DNA of 64,000 nucleotides, from NCBI RefSeq assembly GCF_964204865.1, contig NC_135251.1, positions 7,874,001-7,938,000 of the forward strand, given 5' to 3'. A model generated the notes under the pieces. It was not told the DNA's origin. It searched no databases and saw only the letters and a list, made by a program, of their open reading frames with translations. Made by a program: the position numbers and the translations under genes. This DNA comes from Styela clava. Its lineage: Eukaryota > Chordata > Ascidiacea > Stolidobranchia > Styelidae. Position 1 is the stretch's first letter. Every line of letters begins with the position of its first letter. Positions 38,781 through 50,229 of this stretch are shown piece after piece.

Positions 38781-39524
38781 CTAAATACAAATATTTCATT
38801 TTTAATAAAAGCTTTGACCTTAAAATTATTGGTTGGCAATTTACATAAATATTCAAAAACCAAATAAAATATAAAATAGCAGTCAGTAGCAATTCAATGA
38901 TATTCAAACCAAGAAAGCAGGTTTATCATAAAACAACTGTGGGTGGCTTCTTCAAGCAAAAGCCAAATACAAAGATTCATGTGCATCTATTAGGAAATTA
39001 AAGATTCAGTTAGCAATGTCTGCTAAAAGCGGGGTTAAGGTGTTTTCATTGGAATCGGAGCTGAAGTTGTATTTTCAAACTCAAAAGCAGAACTAGAAAT
39101 TTAAATTTAAAATCACCTGGGTCATAATTGTAGACTCTCATGGTGATAATTAAGTCAAGTCGATTTTTTTACGGCTACGGTTCGCCAAACATTACAATTT
39201 TTGTGAGAGTTTGCAATTTGTTTTAAAAAAAGTTTTTTTTTATTATTGTAGAGGTGTGTAACAAGGCCGGTGCGACAAGCCATTTAGTGTGACCCTTGTA
39301 AATATTCAGATTGTTCCCCGTCAAGCATGAAATCCTAATCCGACAATTTATGTTGGCTGATCATAACAAACTATGCAAGAACCTAAAGTTTCAAGTGTCC
39401 CACCGAAATGTTACATAAATAGGATTTTTGCATTGTGTGAATTTTTCAATTCTTTGTTTGAGGAAAAACTAATTTTTTTTGCTTACCCATTTAGATGTCT
39501 GAAGTTGGTTATATGGCTCACTGA

Positions 39525-40777
39525 TAGGGCCCGACCGATATTGTCTTTTTAAACCGATGCCGATAGTTTTCTGAAAGTAGGCCGATAAGCCGATACCGAC
39601 ACTGATGTTTCCTTACCCAAAAAGATGGCTACAAGTAACAAGCAACACTCTGGGAGAATTTTGTGTTTTTCTTGCAGAAGAAATTAAACCTATAACAAAA
39701 TGTGGAACTCATGCAATGATGACAAATAATTGCATAAAAAGTAAATTTACTCCTTTCTTTGTGAATCTAATTTTAGCAATTTTCGAAGACTTATGTTAAA
39801 AATGATTATTAGTGTAAAGCCACAGTGCCGAAGTAAACTGTGTGCGTGGCAAGAAAAAACACTTATTATAAGGGCAGGAAGCTTATGAATCTCAATTGCT
39901 CCAGTTCAACATTCTTAGATGTAACTGAGCAGAGTTTTTCTGCATTGGCTCCAATGCTTTTCTGCATTTGCTCCAATCATACTTGCTCTTGTGTTTTGCT
40001 TTGAGATGGCTCTACAAATTACTGGTGTTTTTTATTAAATCAGCGGAACTTTTTGACTTAATAATGATAAGCATATTTTACAAATTACGCCATCATTATG
40101 GCATACGAAGTATTCCCATACTTTGCTCTTACCGCTAGAATCAGCCATTTAAAACATATCAATACAAGAAGTTAAATCGCGCCTTGAATGACGAAAGCGC
40201 AAGGGAAAATCCATGGCCATGGAAAGTGGAAACGGCGAGAATTCTTTATTATTCAACGTATATTATTTGACACAAATAAGTCGTTCACATGTTACTCTTG
40301 CTTCAATTTGCAAGCCACCACGCTCGCAAGTCGCTTACGAAGAGTTGAATCCCGTGCCATATGTCCGTTGTGCATAAGAGAGACATAGTCAAAAGAATTT
40401 TCTTATTAATCAACGTGTATTATTCGACACAAAAAAGTGGTTTGCGCGTTTCTCTCGCTTCAATTTGCAATCCACCACGCTCGCAAACTCGCGTACAAAG
40501 TGTTAAATTCCGTGTCATACGTCCGTATTAGATAAGTGAGACATAGTCAAAAGCTGCTTTTTGATAAGAGAGAATTAGAAGTAACGTAATTAGAGTATTG
40601 GGCAGAATCGCTCTCAATTAAACAAGCAATAAAACTGCTTTCCCGGCTCAAATTTGACATTTTGGCAGTCACGTGATTGGCCGATATATATCGGTAAAAT
40701 TAGCCGATACCGATAGTTCGAAATTTGTGGAAAACATGGCCGATATGTCGGTCGGCCGATTTATAGGTCGGGCCCTA
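39525..40777. mobile_element. hAT-type element with GGGCCCGACCGAT ends and exact target duplication
   Basis: The left end TAGGGCCCGACCGATA is the inverse of the right end TATAGGTCGGGCCCTA. CTCACTGA flanks both sides (39517-39524 and 40778-40785). CCGATACCGATAG words lie near both ends. It has no transposase frame. The paralogous intron of copy C near 60375 lacks the element. Two similar internal blocks (CAATTTGCAA, CACCACGCTCGCAA at about 40305 and 40465) form a tandem repeat of about 165 bases. Confidence 0.85.
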
Positions 40778-41430
40778 CTCACTGAAAAAATTTTTTTTAC
40801 ACCCCTGGATTATTCCGACATCTTAATGATTCAGTACTTCCTCATAATTACAAGCATTTAACTCAACCCAACGCTACCAGATTCTAGTGAGATAGCTGAA
40901 TTACTATGCTGAGTTGGCTTTGTAAGTTGTTCAGTTACTTCTTTATTTGATTGTTCTGCTTCTTCTTCAGACAGCAGGAGTTCACTTTTGAAAACAAAAT
41001 TGCAGCATTCGAATATATTAATTTTGATTCATTTTCTGATTGATTAAAATAATGGCTCCCATTACTCAATTTCAAAACCCTTCTCCTTAGCCAGGGTGTT
41101 GAAGATTTTGTGCGCCAGGTAAGGTGGTGAGCTTTAAACCAAAAAATTCCAATCTGTGATAGATAATAAGTTCAATACTTTAACCTCAAGGCTAGTGGTT
41201 CCTACTAGTGAGCCGCTGCAATTTGCTAAGTGTGCCCTTGAAAATTAACAGAACTGTGTTAAACATAGCTAACATAAGATTGAATATTTTACATATTGTA
41301 ATTATTATAAATATTTTATTGTTCTTCATATTAAATGTGTATATGAATATATATGCTTATCAACAAGTAAAGATGAGCAATTCGTCAACTTGATTCAGAT
41401 TTTAATGACCTTATAGAATATAGAATTTTG

Positions 41431-41518
41431 GGCGCTCCTTCCATATGTGAACCAAGATAACCCTAAACTGGTACACATAGTGTGTCTGCCATCTTAATTT
41501 ACATACTACGAGAGTACC
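41431..41518. mobile_element. Short palindromic hAT MITE copy
   Basis: GCGCTCCTTCCATATGTGAA at the left and ACATACTACGAGAGTACC at the right. The same insertion is in copy C at 60977-61072. Confidence 0.6.
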
Positions 41519-41823
41519 AAAGTTTGTGCAAACACCCGTTTGCAATAGCCACAAGTGCATTAGATGAACATTCCTCTTTCTCTAGACCCACAACTTTAAA
41601 GACATAAAACAGCAATTTTTCATTTGGGTGCGCTGTTGAATTGGGAACCGTTGCAGTACTCACTCCCCTTGACAATTGAAATACAGGTGAACATTATAAA
41701 TCATACAAAGTTAAAGTACTGTCATATCTAACCTGGGGCTTCCTACTTCTTGTGAAGTCTCCACTTTTTCTTCAGTATTCTCAAAACTGTCATCTGGTGA
41801 TCCTTAAAAAGAAAAAAGAAATA

Positions 41824-42675
41824 ATGAAAGTTGGTTTACAAATTGATGCTGTAAAAGGGCTTCGGCGATAACCGTAAAAATATGCTCAAAGATAGGAAAT
41901 ATTTTCGGAGATGAAGCTATGGAATTAAAATTAGAAGATGTTCAAGTCCATGATTTAGGAAAAGTTGGCGAAGTTATAATTACCAAGGATGATACTTTGT
42001 TTCTACGTGGAGCAGGGAAGCAGGAGGATATCGACCGCAGGATCGCTCCAATCCAAGAACAACTCGAAGACACATCAAGCGATTATGAACGTGGAAAATT
42101 GAACGAACGTCTTGCTAAACCTGCCAGTGGTGTCGCTGTTTTAAAAGTAGGCGGCTCAAGCGAAGTTGAAGTTTATGAAAAGAAAGATCGTGTCACAGAT
42201 GCTCTCAACGCAACACGAGCAGCTGTCGAAGAAAGTATTGTTCCCGGAGGGGAAATCGCTCTCCTCCGCTGTTCGTCTTCACTTGAAAATATCGAAGTTG
42301 AAAATAAAGATGAACAAACTGGGGTCGACATTGTAAAAAAATTCTCAGAATTCCTACGTCAACTATCTGCTCCAATGGTGGATTAAAAGGTTAACTTATC
42401 GCGGAAAAATTGCTCCAGGCTGAAGGGGATTATGGTTACAACGCACGCGAAGACCGGTATTGTAATATGATGGAAGCTGGTATCATTGACCCGACAAAAG
42501 TAGTCAAGCAAGCTCTTGTCGACGCTTCAGGAGTAGCATCGTTATTGACAACTGCGTAGTCGTCGTCATCACTTTGGTCGTCACAGAAGAGCCGAAAGAT
42601 GAATCAGCTGGGCCACCTATGGGTGGTATGGAAGGCGGAATGGGGGGCATGGGAAGAATGGGTGGGATGATGTAA
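41824..42675 (+). pseudogene. Truncated, broken HSP60 duplicate
   Basis: Corresponds to HSP60 residues from about 289 (KVGLQI) to the stop. Most of the KAPGFG to ATGGI stretch is deleted or frameshifted. The 41919-42386 frame is near-identical to the parent from MELKLEDV, then a one-base loss near 42335 shifts it. Later an in-frame TAG (42557-42559 region) and extra bases follow. The Gly-Met tail is still recognisable to the TAA at 42673. The 5' two-thirds and promoter are missing. Confidence 0.9.
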
Positions 42676-44123
42676 ATCTTCCACACTGAATTAAGGTTCA
42701 GAGATCGTCCCACAACTGAGATAGTTCAACTAACTGCCTATGAACTCGACACCGCGGACAGAGTTTAACATTCATATTTCAAAATGATGTCTAACTAGAG
42801 CTCAATAGATCCGACGTTTTTAATTTATTTGCTAGAATTGTACCACTGGACATCTTGTACTATTTTGAAATGATATATTCTAAATTGGTTATGTTTAACA
42901 GAGAAATTTGCAGAAATGATAGTAAATTGGCAAGGTATCATTTTAACTAATCAATATTTAATTTTACAGAATCTGAAGTTAACTGCAGTCCGTTATATGT
43001 TAATGCTAATAATTATGAATTTTTAAACAAGAAAGTTAAACTCATTAATGAATATTTATCATATATTCAAATGTGTTTGAATATTTGATTTGTTTTTGAT
43101 CTCTGGAAACATATGATTTTTATCTTCAACAAAATATATGGTCCCGAAACGCTAGCATATCTTTTCTGAATAGTACATTAAAAGAAAATATGTTACGATA
43201 ACTGTCCATTTTGCAATTGATTTATTTAGCCTGTAACATTATGGAAACATACCTGAAAGGGGTCATACAGGTTTTCAATAACCTTGCCAATGTTTGAACT
43301 CTGACCTTTGAACCTGATAATTACATTTTTTTATTGATTTGAATTTTTACTTGTAATTGTGTTATTTCTGTCCTGTGATCCAATGTAGTCAAAATAATCT
43401 TGGAAGTTTTTGACATTGAATTATTCAGATAGGGATTATACCAGGGGTGAGCAATATTACAAGGGCTTCATTCAAAAATTATTTTTCCAAGGGCGGCACT
43501 GAGAACATAATTTTCTCGTAAGACTATATCATATAGTTCCATTTACTTGAAATTTGATATGTAAAATACCCCAAAATAATTTTTTTAAGGAAATGAATTA
43601 GATGACAAAGTGATAACATTTGATTTAACAAATCAAAATAACATCATTCCAGTTAATTTGCATTTTCACAATTCCTCGGCGGGCAAGAGGGCCTCACAAA
43701 ATGCTTTGAAAAGTTGCATTTTGTCCATCCCTAGTTTATATCCTTTTGCAACATACCCGCTGCTATTACATTTCTTAATTTAATTTTTCATTGACTCTGC
43801 CGTGCACCGTTGTTGCAAGTCTGTTACACGTTTAACAATAATTCCTTGTGATTGATTTGAAAAAATCATGCCAATAAATTACTGCCAAGCTGTGAAGTTA
43901 ATCCTTTTTATTTTGTGAGAATTATTTTTAGGCTTTGTGAAAATGTTAAGAAGGCGAGGTGGGATAAAAAAATACGGATTCAAAAACAAGATGTGAATTA
44001 AGCCATCTTGTTTTTGAATCTTGAATGTTTGTCGCAAGGAGTTCACCTATTTCACATGTACTACAAGTACTATATTTCGTGTACTTATTTAGACTTGCCT
44101 CGAAACACAATTATTAAAACTAG
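42676..44123 (+). repeat. Duplicated HSP60 3' flank
   Basis: Collinear with 14495-15901, including the small hAT-like insertion. It ends at AAAACTAG, where the palindromic MITE inserted. The homology resumes at about 48238-48440 beyond the nested transposons (GAACAGGGG, GGGGTTTGCGAGCCT, TTGGGAAGCCGT). Confidence 0.85.
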
Positions 44124-44713
44124 GGAGCTCCTGTAGTATGTGAACATAGATGGTGGACAACGGAACGTCGTGCGTGTTCTAGGTCAGGGGTGTCAAACTC
44201 GTGGGTTTTCGAGGGCCACATTGCATTTTGGGAATTGTGCAAAGGGTCGCAAATAGTTTTTGATATATTTTGACAATGTATACTTAAAGCCTATTTTTAG
44301 ATAAGTATAGTTTGTGACATATATTGTAATGCAATTAAACAGCCGAATGAAGTTTTGGTATCTTCTCGAATTTCAAATGCCATTTACATATTAATTTTTG
44401 CATAGTAATATTGCAATTTTCTGTATTTATTACAAAAAATAATAAATTTTTATGTACAACTATCCAAAACATTTTTGAACAAAGTTTTGATAAGAAAAGA
44501 ATAATACATACATTAAAAAATACTTGATCCAAATATATAAGCCAAGAATTTACAAAAATACTACAGAAAAAACTGTTTGTACGTTTGGCATCTCTTTTGT
44601 GCCACAAGCTTACTAATATCAGGCTGAAATGATTTTACAAAACCAACTCTAATTGAAGAGGCGACATGATCATCGGTTATTCTGGATTGTTGAGAATTTT
44701 TGATTCATTTCAG

Positions 44714-47541
44714 CAGTGGCAGCGCGTGGTCATTTTGACAACCGGGGCAAGCTACTGCGGGACCAAGTCACCCCCATCTACGGGGACAGGATGAGCGCTG
44801 TAAGTTCTCCCATCATTTTATGAGTATAAAAACCATTCCATCGGTAACAACCAATCGGCAAAAGCGACAATTTTTAACGATAAGAAAGTGTCTTTAAAAC
44901 CGGTCCAAGTCAAGGGATTAATAAATATAGACATAGTTTATTTTGAAACCTCTTTCAAAAGGAAAGGCAATATTTACCCAGATAAATACAAGGACATATT
45001 AACAGAAACTTCGGGAAAGCAGACAAAACCTAAAATAAGGTTTAAAATGTTACTATGAAGAAAGGAAAGAAATGCAAAGATAAGGACATGCGTCGCTCAC
45101 TCATAGATATATATGCTGCTAGACTTCTACTGCTTGAACATATATGCAACACGCCGCGGTTTCTTGGAAGCAAAATGCTCAATAACGCGCTGATTAAAGT
45201 CATGCATCCCAGAAATAACGTCTCTGTGAATGGATAAAACAGCCAAGGAATTTAATCTATCTTGCTTCATTATGTTTCTGAGATATGTTTTAATACGCTT
45301 CAGCGTGCTGAATGTTCGCTCTGCGTCGGCGGAAGAAATAGGCGTCGTCAAAATGATGTCCAGAAATTTTGCAGACGCCGCAAAGGTAGTTACTAGAGTG
45401 TTATCTATGAGGAACCCATAGAGCGCGCAAGTTGATGTGATGTTCAAAAAAGTTTGATTGGTGTATATACATCGCAATTCATTTTCCAATTTACCCACGT
45501 TTATCATGGGGTAAAATTTGGAGACAGTAGCCAACAAATGGATGGGAAATTGACGTGCAAATTTGGAAAAAATTTTGAGGTTAATCAAAGAGAACGCGGC
45601 AAGGTGTTCAGTGCGCAGACGATTGCCTATTTGATTCACCAGAATGTCACAGCATTCCTTTGCAGACAAAATCAAACGCTGCGTTGTTTGCCCGCGGCGT
45701 AAAGAAGCACTCCATGTGTCGTCGTATTTTATTGTTTCCCGGATACGAGATACAGCATCGCAGAAGTCTGAAATACACGACTGCACAGACGCTCCATCCA
45801 TTAGCCTTGACTGCAATACGCCGTATAATACATCCACGTGATAGAATATTGTGGAGAAAAAAGCGAGAAAAAATGAAAACTCACCATCTTCTAGCAGACG
45901 CTTTAGACCTGCCGCCTCCCTCACAGAGCGTTCGTCCCAAACCGGAGAGCTCTGAATGTCATTGAAACACTCAATGAGCTCAGACCTAATTTCGGACACG
46001 CCCTGCACCACGCGTGATTGGAAGTTCCAACGTGTTGGTGCACTAGCTGGGAAACGGCGGCTACATATCTGGCGAAGGAGGTCAGAGCGCTTCGGCGAAA
46101 CGAAAAAAAATGAAGAAAACCCCGAAACATTTGCAAAAAATATACGGACGAGAGGGGTATCAAGACACATATTTTTAATAACGAGGTTAAATTGATGTGC
46201 ATAACAATGTAAAAAATGCGCATGAGGAAAATCTTCTTTTATATAAACTTGAACACCATGTTTCGACCCACTCATGACTGCCGCGCCGTCATAAGTTTGA
46301 GCTATCAATTTTGACTTCGCGTTGTAAGGCTGTAACACTTCTTTCAGTACAGCCGATATCCCGCAAGCCGTGCGATCAACGATTGGTACAAAGCTGTGAA
46401 ATCTCTCGGTATGTTTACCATCTTTCACAAACCGAAAAATCACAGCCAGTTGGGAAACGCACGTGATGTCAGTTGTCTCGTCAGACTGAATCGAAAGGAA
46501 CTGGCAATTCTCAATTTCCAGAGCCAAATGTTGTAAATAAATTTTATACATTGAGTCGAGCAAATCATTTTGGATATCCTTAGATGTCCCTTTCGAAACA
46601 GTTGCGGCATCAAGATGATCTCTCAATACTGTATCTAGGGATGCGATGTATTCCACCATATCCAAAAATACCCCTCTATTTGAAGAGCCAGCCCGTTCAT
46701 CGTGCCCAAGGAGGGACAGCTCGTGACAACCAATAAACTTCAAAACATCTATCAATCGACCGAGAACATGGTGGTTTTTCTCGACGTTTTGGTTGTGCCG
46801 ACGAATAGAAACTGCGCGTCCTTCATCCAACTGTGCTGCAATATTAACATTTCCGAATGTTCGATATTTTACTGCATTGTTCAGATGCTCCATAGAAGAT
46901 TGATGATCCCTGGCACGCTCGGAAAGATGTTTAAATCTCTAAAACCAAATTTACACCAACGTGAGTCACGGGCGGTAGCAAAAAGTAGGCAATATAAACA
47001 AAAAAGTGCATTTTTGTCCTCGCTGTAACACAACCATTCGTGTTTTTTATACCAAGTTTCTGCGCAGAATGTACGCCGACGCTTTCCTCCCTCATGGGAT
47101 TGTTCCAGTGAACAATTTTTTGGTTGATAAGGCCCAAGACGTTGTACCTCTAATTTTTGTTCCAGCGGCAGCTGCGAAAACGGAGTGCGAGGTAGTGCAT
47201 CAACCTTATTCATTATGAGGTCTAAGGCTAAGAAATGCGAAGCCGGAAAGAAGTGAGGAGCTCAAAAGGAATGTGGAAAATCGAAAGCAAATGGACTAAA
47301 GGTCTCTAACTGATTCAAATAGCGAAACAACGACAAAAACGAAGGCGAGGAAACTATCAACTCTCCAAGCAACCAACGAACGAGAAGGAATGCGTGAATA
47401 TGTCAACACCATGTCGGGAGAATATGGCTAGTGTAGAAAGTCTGTGCAACCGATATTGAGGTATTTTTCGAATATTTTTTATTATACCGAAAAAACAACC
47501 GGGGCATTGCCCCGGTTGGCCCTATCGACGCGCCGCCACTG
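44714..47541 (-). mobile_element. hAT transposon of the ZMYM / TTF zinc-finger type, 2.83 kb
   Basis: The ends are CAGTGGCAGCGCG and, inverted, CAGTGGCGGCGCG, followed inward by CAACCGGGGCAA on both sides. Exact 8-bp duplications CATTTCAG lie at 44706-44713 and 47542-47549. The uninterrupted target is visible in the sister element near 31080. It carries the transposase described below. Confidence 0.93.
45127..47213 (-). pseudogene. hAT transposase with N-terminal TTF-type zinc finger, one frameshift
   Basis: Two overlapping minus-strand frames make one protein. The first, from the ATG at 47213, holds a TTF-like finger (WYKKHEWLCYSEDK then LFCLYCLLF). The second, to 45127, gives 588 residues with TYDGAAVMSG (about 200-210), HFLHCYAHQFNLVIK (about 229-243) and the C-terminal dimerisation region ISSADAERTFSTLKRIK. 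These are hallmarks of ZMYM1-like hAT transposases. The frames should join at GFRDL to FKHLSERARDHQSS near 46940, where one base is gained or lost. Everything else is open, so the element moved recently. It has no role in the neighbouring genes. Confidence 0.9.
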
Positions 47542-48877
47542 CATTTCAGTAATACAAAAATATTACGTTTATCATTGCATGTATAGATCAGTAAACAAAC
47601 AAATGACTGACTGTTCGGACTAGACATTTCCTACCATTATGTGGCATACGTGGACCGCTTGAGTTATGATTGATATTGTATATTTTGTACAAGTTGATCT
47701 TTAAAATTGTCCTATTGACTGCTGTTTTCTTTCATTGTACTGATGGAAATGTGACAAATTAAACAATGTGCTATAGAATTTTGAGAAATGTAGAAATTTT
47801 GCCATTCTCCCATTTTTTATCAAAAATGCCACCTTCTTCATGTACTTTGCGTTTTATTTAATCCTTGAAGTGTTTTTTTAAGTTATCATTTGCTAGCTTG
47901 AGGTGTATCCAATTGGGTCCAATTGCAAACAAAAAATTTTAATTTTTTAAAACTACTTTCAGCAAATTTTGGTTTATATTACAAATATTGTTAAGCGTTC
48001 GAGGGTCGCATGGGAAGTGCTCTGGGGCGGCATGTTTGACACCCCTGTTCTAGGATACGGTTAGGACATACTTTTATTCCAATTTTCCTTATTTCAGTCC
48101 TGTTAAAAATAGGGCGACTAGTCAAGTGACACCCATAGTATTTGTACCTGAAATTATGACCTAACCTGGTACATATATTCCTACACATTACTACGTTCCA
48201 CTGTCTGTCATCATGGTTCACATACTACATGAGCACCAAAACCAATATGCAAAGCATAAATCTCTCAATTTCAATGGAGTACTGTACATATGATCAGGGA
48301 AGCTACATGCTTTCATACCAATGCGATTAGTTGCCACTACTCAGAACAGGGGATCCTGAAAAATTTCTAATTTATTCGAGGGGTTTGCGAGCCTAGAAGT
48401 TTGGGAAGCCGTGATATAGATAGATGGTCGTGTATTCGTCCATCTTATATAGGGTAGGGTCTTTTTTTGAACTTAGATTGGTTAAGTATGAAAAATACAG
48501 CGGGACAAGAAAAGTCAGACGGGTCAAATGAAGAGTCTAAAAATAAAAGTTCTTGCAGAACAAACTTGATCGAAAAGTTTGAAACCCATTATAAGGGATT
48601 CACGGAGGTGGGAATAAAAGCTAGTGAATCAAGGGCTTCATATTTATATTTTGTTGACTTTCTCGTCCTTTTTTATTTGCCATTGCGCACCCCTTCTTGA
48701 TGGCAAGTTGTGTTCGAATTCAAACTAATTATGTATAATACTTTTATTTTTAAATGCGCAGCGAGTACGTAAACGAAAAGTACTTTACGCATTTGGGCTA
48801 TTGATATTGGGTGTTCCGCTGGACAGGGGTCGAAGTTGCAACTAGATGCCAGTCTGGAACGCTTGGCATTTTTGTCT

Positions 48878-49597
48878 GTGCTCCCGAAGTATGTGAATCA
48901 AGATGGCGGACACCGGAAAGTATTATGTCAGTATGTGTATCAGGTTATGATTAGGCTATAATTTCTGGTACAAATACTCCGGGATTCACTTGGCTAGACC
49001 CGAACTCGTAATAAGACTGAAATAAGAAAAATTGTAATAAAATCATGGCCTAACCTTAGGGTTACCATATTTTTGTGACCTCAAAGCGGGACGCCTTCAA
49101 AGACCATAGCTGGATTTTTGCACCTGTAAATTTTACATTGAGGGCCTACATTTAAAACCTTCCCGACCGTGTTCATCGACCATATTGTAATCGAAAGTTC
49201 ATGCGCTGTCTGTGTAAATATCGGTTCCAGTTCGAAAAATAGAAATAAATTCACGTTATTGTTGTGCACCCTTTCGGCGCACGGGGCTTACACGTAACAA
49301 AATGTAGCAATTATCCGCTAAAGAAACAAACAAAACAACGCACCCACCTTCAGTAAGAAGGCTAACGGTACGCTGCACAGCAACAACAGTATCAAGAACA
49401 TTCTAATTGGTATTGTTGATGTATTATACTGATTGGCTGAACGCCAAAGCGGGACATTTGGCTGACATGTCGAGACACCGGGACCAGACGTTGAAAAGCG
49501 GGACTGTCCCGCCTAAAGCGGGACGTATGGTAAGCCTACCTAACCTGGTACACATACTACGTTTGGTGTCCGCCATCGTGGTTCACATACTCCGGGA
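48878..49597. mobile_element. Palindromic hAT MITE interrupted by another element
   Basis: Left arm GTGCTCCCGAAGTATGTGAA, right arm GTTCACATACTCCGGGAGTA. A 482-bp insertion splits it at CCTAACCT. Confidence 0.7.
49057..49538. mobile_element. hAT element nested in the MITE, exact 8-bp duplication
   Basis: The ends TAGGGTTACCATAT and ACGTATGGTAAGCCTA are inverted. Multiple AAGCGGGAC words lie near the ends. CCTAACCT flanks both sides (49049-49056 and 49539-49546). No transposase is present. Confidence 0.85.
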
Positions 49598-49599
49598 GT

Positions 49600-50157
49600 A
49601 GGCTACCTTTTTGTCAACTGTTCAGTATCCCTATACGTCGGCCTAATTTTTAAATTGTCAAGTTTACATTTCACCATAAATAGGCTGTTTCCATGTGTTC
49701 TCTTCTCAATGAATTTTTAGCTCTTAAATGGGAGCCTCGAAAGATATTGTAATAGCCTGTTGTGCACGTTGATGCACAAAGTAAGTCCATTACCCATTTT
49801 TTATTATCAATTCTACCTTCTTATAGGACACGTAGCGGACATAACAAAATTCATTACTCAGTCCAATGGTTATTATAGCAGTCATGAAAAATACATATCT
49901 TGCATTAATGCATTTCACAACAAAAATTATTAAAAATTCGAACAATAGCTATTTAATAAGAGTTACTATTGTATGTATGTATAAATGTAACAATATCTGC
50001 ATAATAATTAAACAGTAGAACAGAGACGGGGTACATGTTCAAGACCTTACTGGCCTAAGACACAGATGTGCTACATGCACACATACTAACAATTATTACA
50101 GCAGTTTAGGACTGCTGCTTTATAATATGACAACAGACATAAAATAGACTATACAAA
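49600..50157. other. AT-rich sequence with a fragment of the ACAAGAGAG repeat
   Basis: TAGGACACGTAGCGGACATAAC at about 49825 matches the right end of that family in inverse. Nothing else was recognised. Confidence 0.4.
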
Positions 50158-50217
50158 TAAAACTCTTGTAAAATACACACTCTAGTAAAATGTGTGTATT
50201 GTACAAGAGTTTTGGGC
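50158..50217. repeat. 22-bp stem hairpin
   Basis: AAAACTCTTGTAAAATACAC and its inverse GTGTATTGTACAAGAGTTTT are separated by about 15 bases, with one mismatch. Confidence 0.65.
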
Positions 50218-50229
50218 TATTAGGCTAAT

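Larger units (their letters stand above)
36378..41802 (-). pseudogene. Family copy B: linker, FN3 and FIIND exons with several lesions
   Basis: Minus-strand exons by comparison with copy C are 41802-41733 and 40987-40905 (linker), 38780-38519 (FN3) and 37172-36378 (ZU5-UPA). The 40987 exon has lost its acceptor (CAG to CAA). The FN3 exon has a 4-base deletion near 38645, so its frame stops early. The ZU5 part has a 4-base insertion near 37035. One base is lost near 36400, just before the donor. DILHF and KFSPI, the two self-cleavage motifs, remain readable between the lesions. No tail exons follow; the zinc-finger array lies there instead. Upstream, the LRR part is replaced by the duplicated HSP60 fragment, joined within a few bases of the first linker exon. 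This is a pseudogene. Confidence 0.8.
44185..48047. mobile_element. hAT-type element (GTGTCAAACTC ends), itself interrupted
   Basis: The ends are CAGGGGTGTCAAACTCG and GTTTGACACCCCTG. The flanks are TTCTAGGT (44177-44184) and TTCTAGGA (48048-48055), a 7/8 match. It is the sister of 30562-32125. It sits inside the MITE and contains the 44714-47541 element. Confidence 0.85.
44124..48237. mobile_element. Palindromic hAT MITE split by a nested insertion
   Basis: The left arm (GAGCTCCTGTAGTATGTGAA) is at 44124-44184 and the right part (48048-48237) ends CATACTACATGAGCACC. The flanks AAAACTAG and AAAACCAA are a worn 8-bp duplication. The HSP60 locus has the empty site AAAACTAG at 15894-15901. Confidence 0.8.

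Noticed and set aside
41824..42675. Processed (retroposed) HSP60 pseudogene
   Set aside because: Similarity runs about 1.6 kb past the parent's poly(A) signal and includes a shared non-coding insertion, and there is no A-tail. A DNA duplication fits better.
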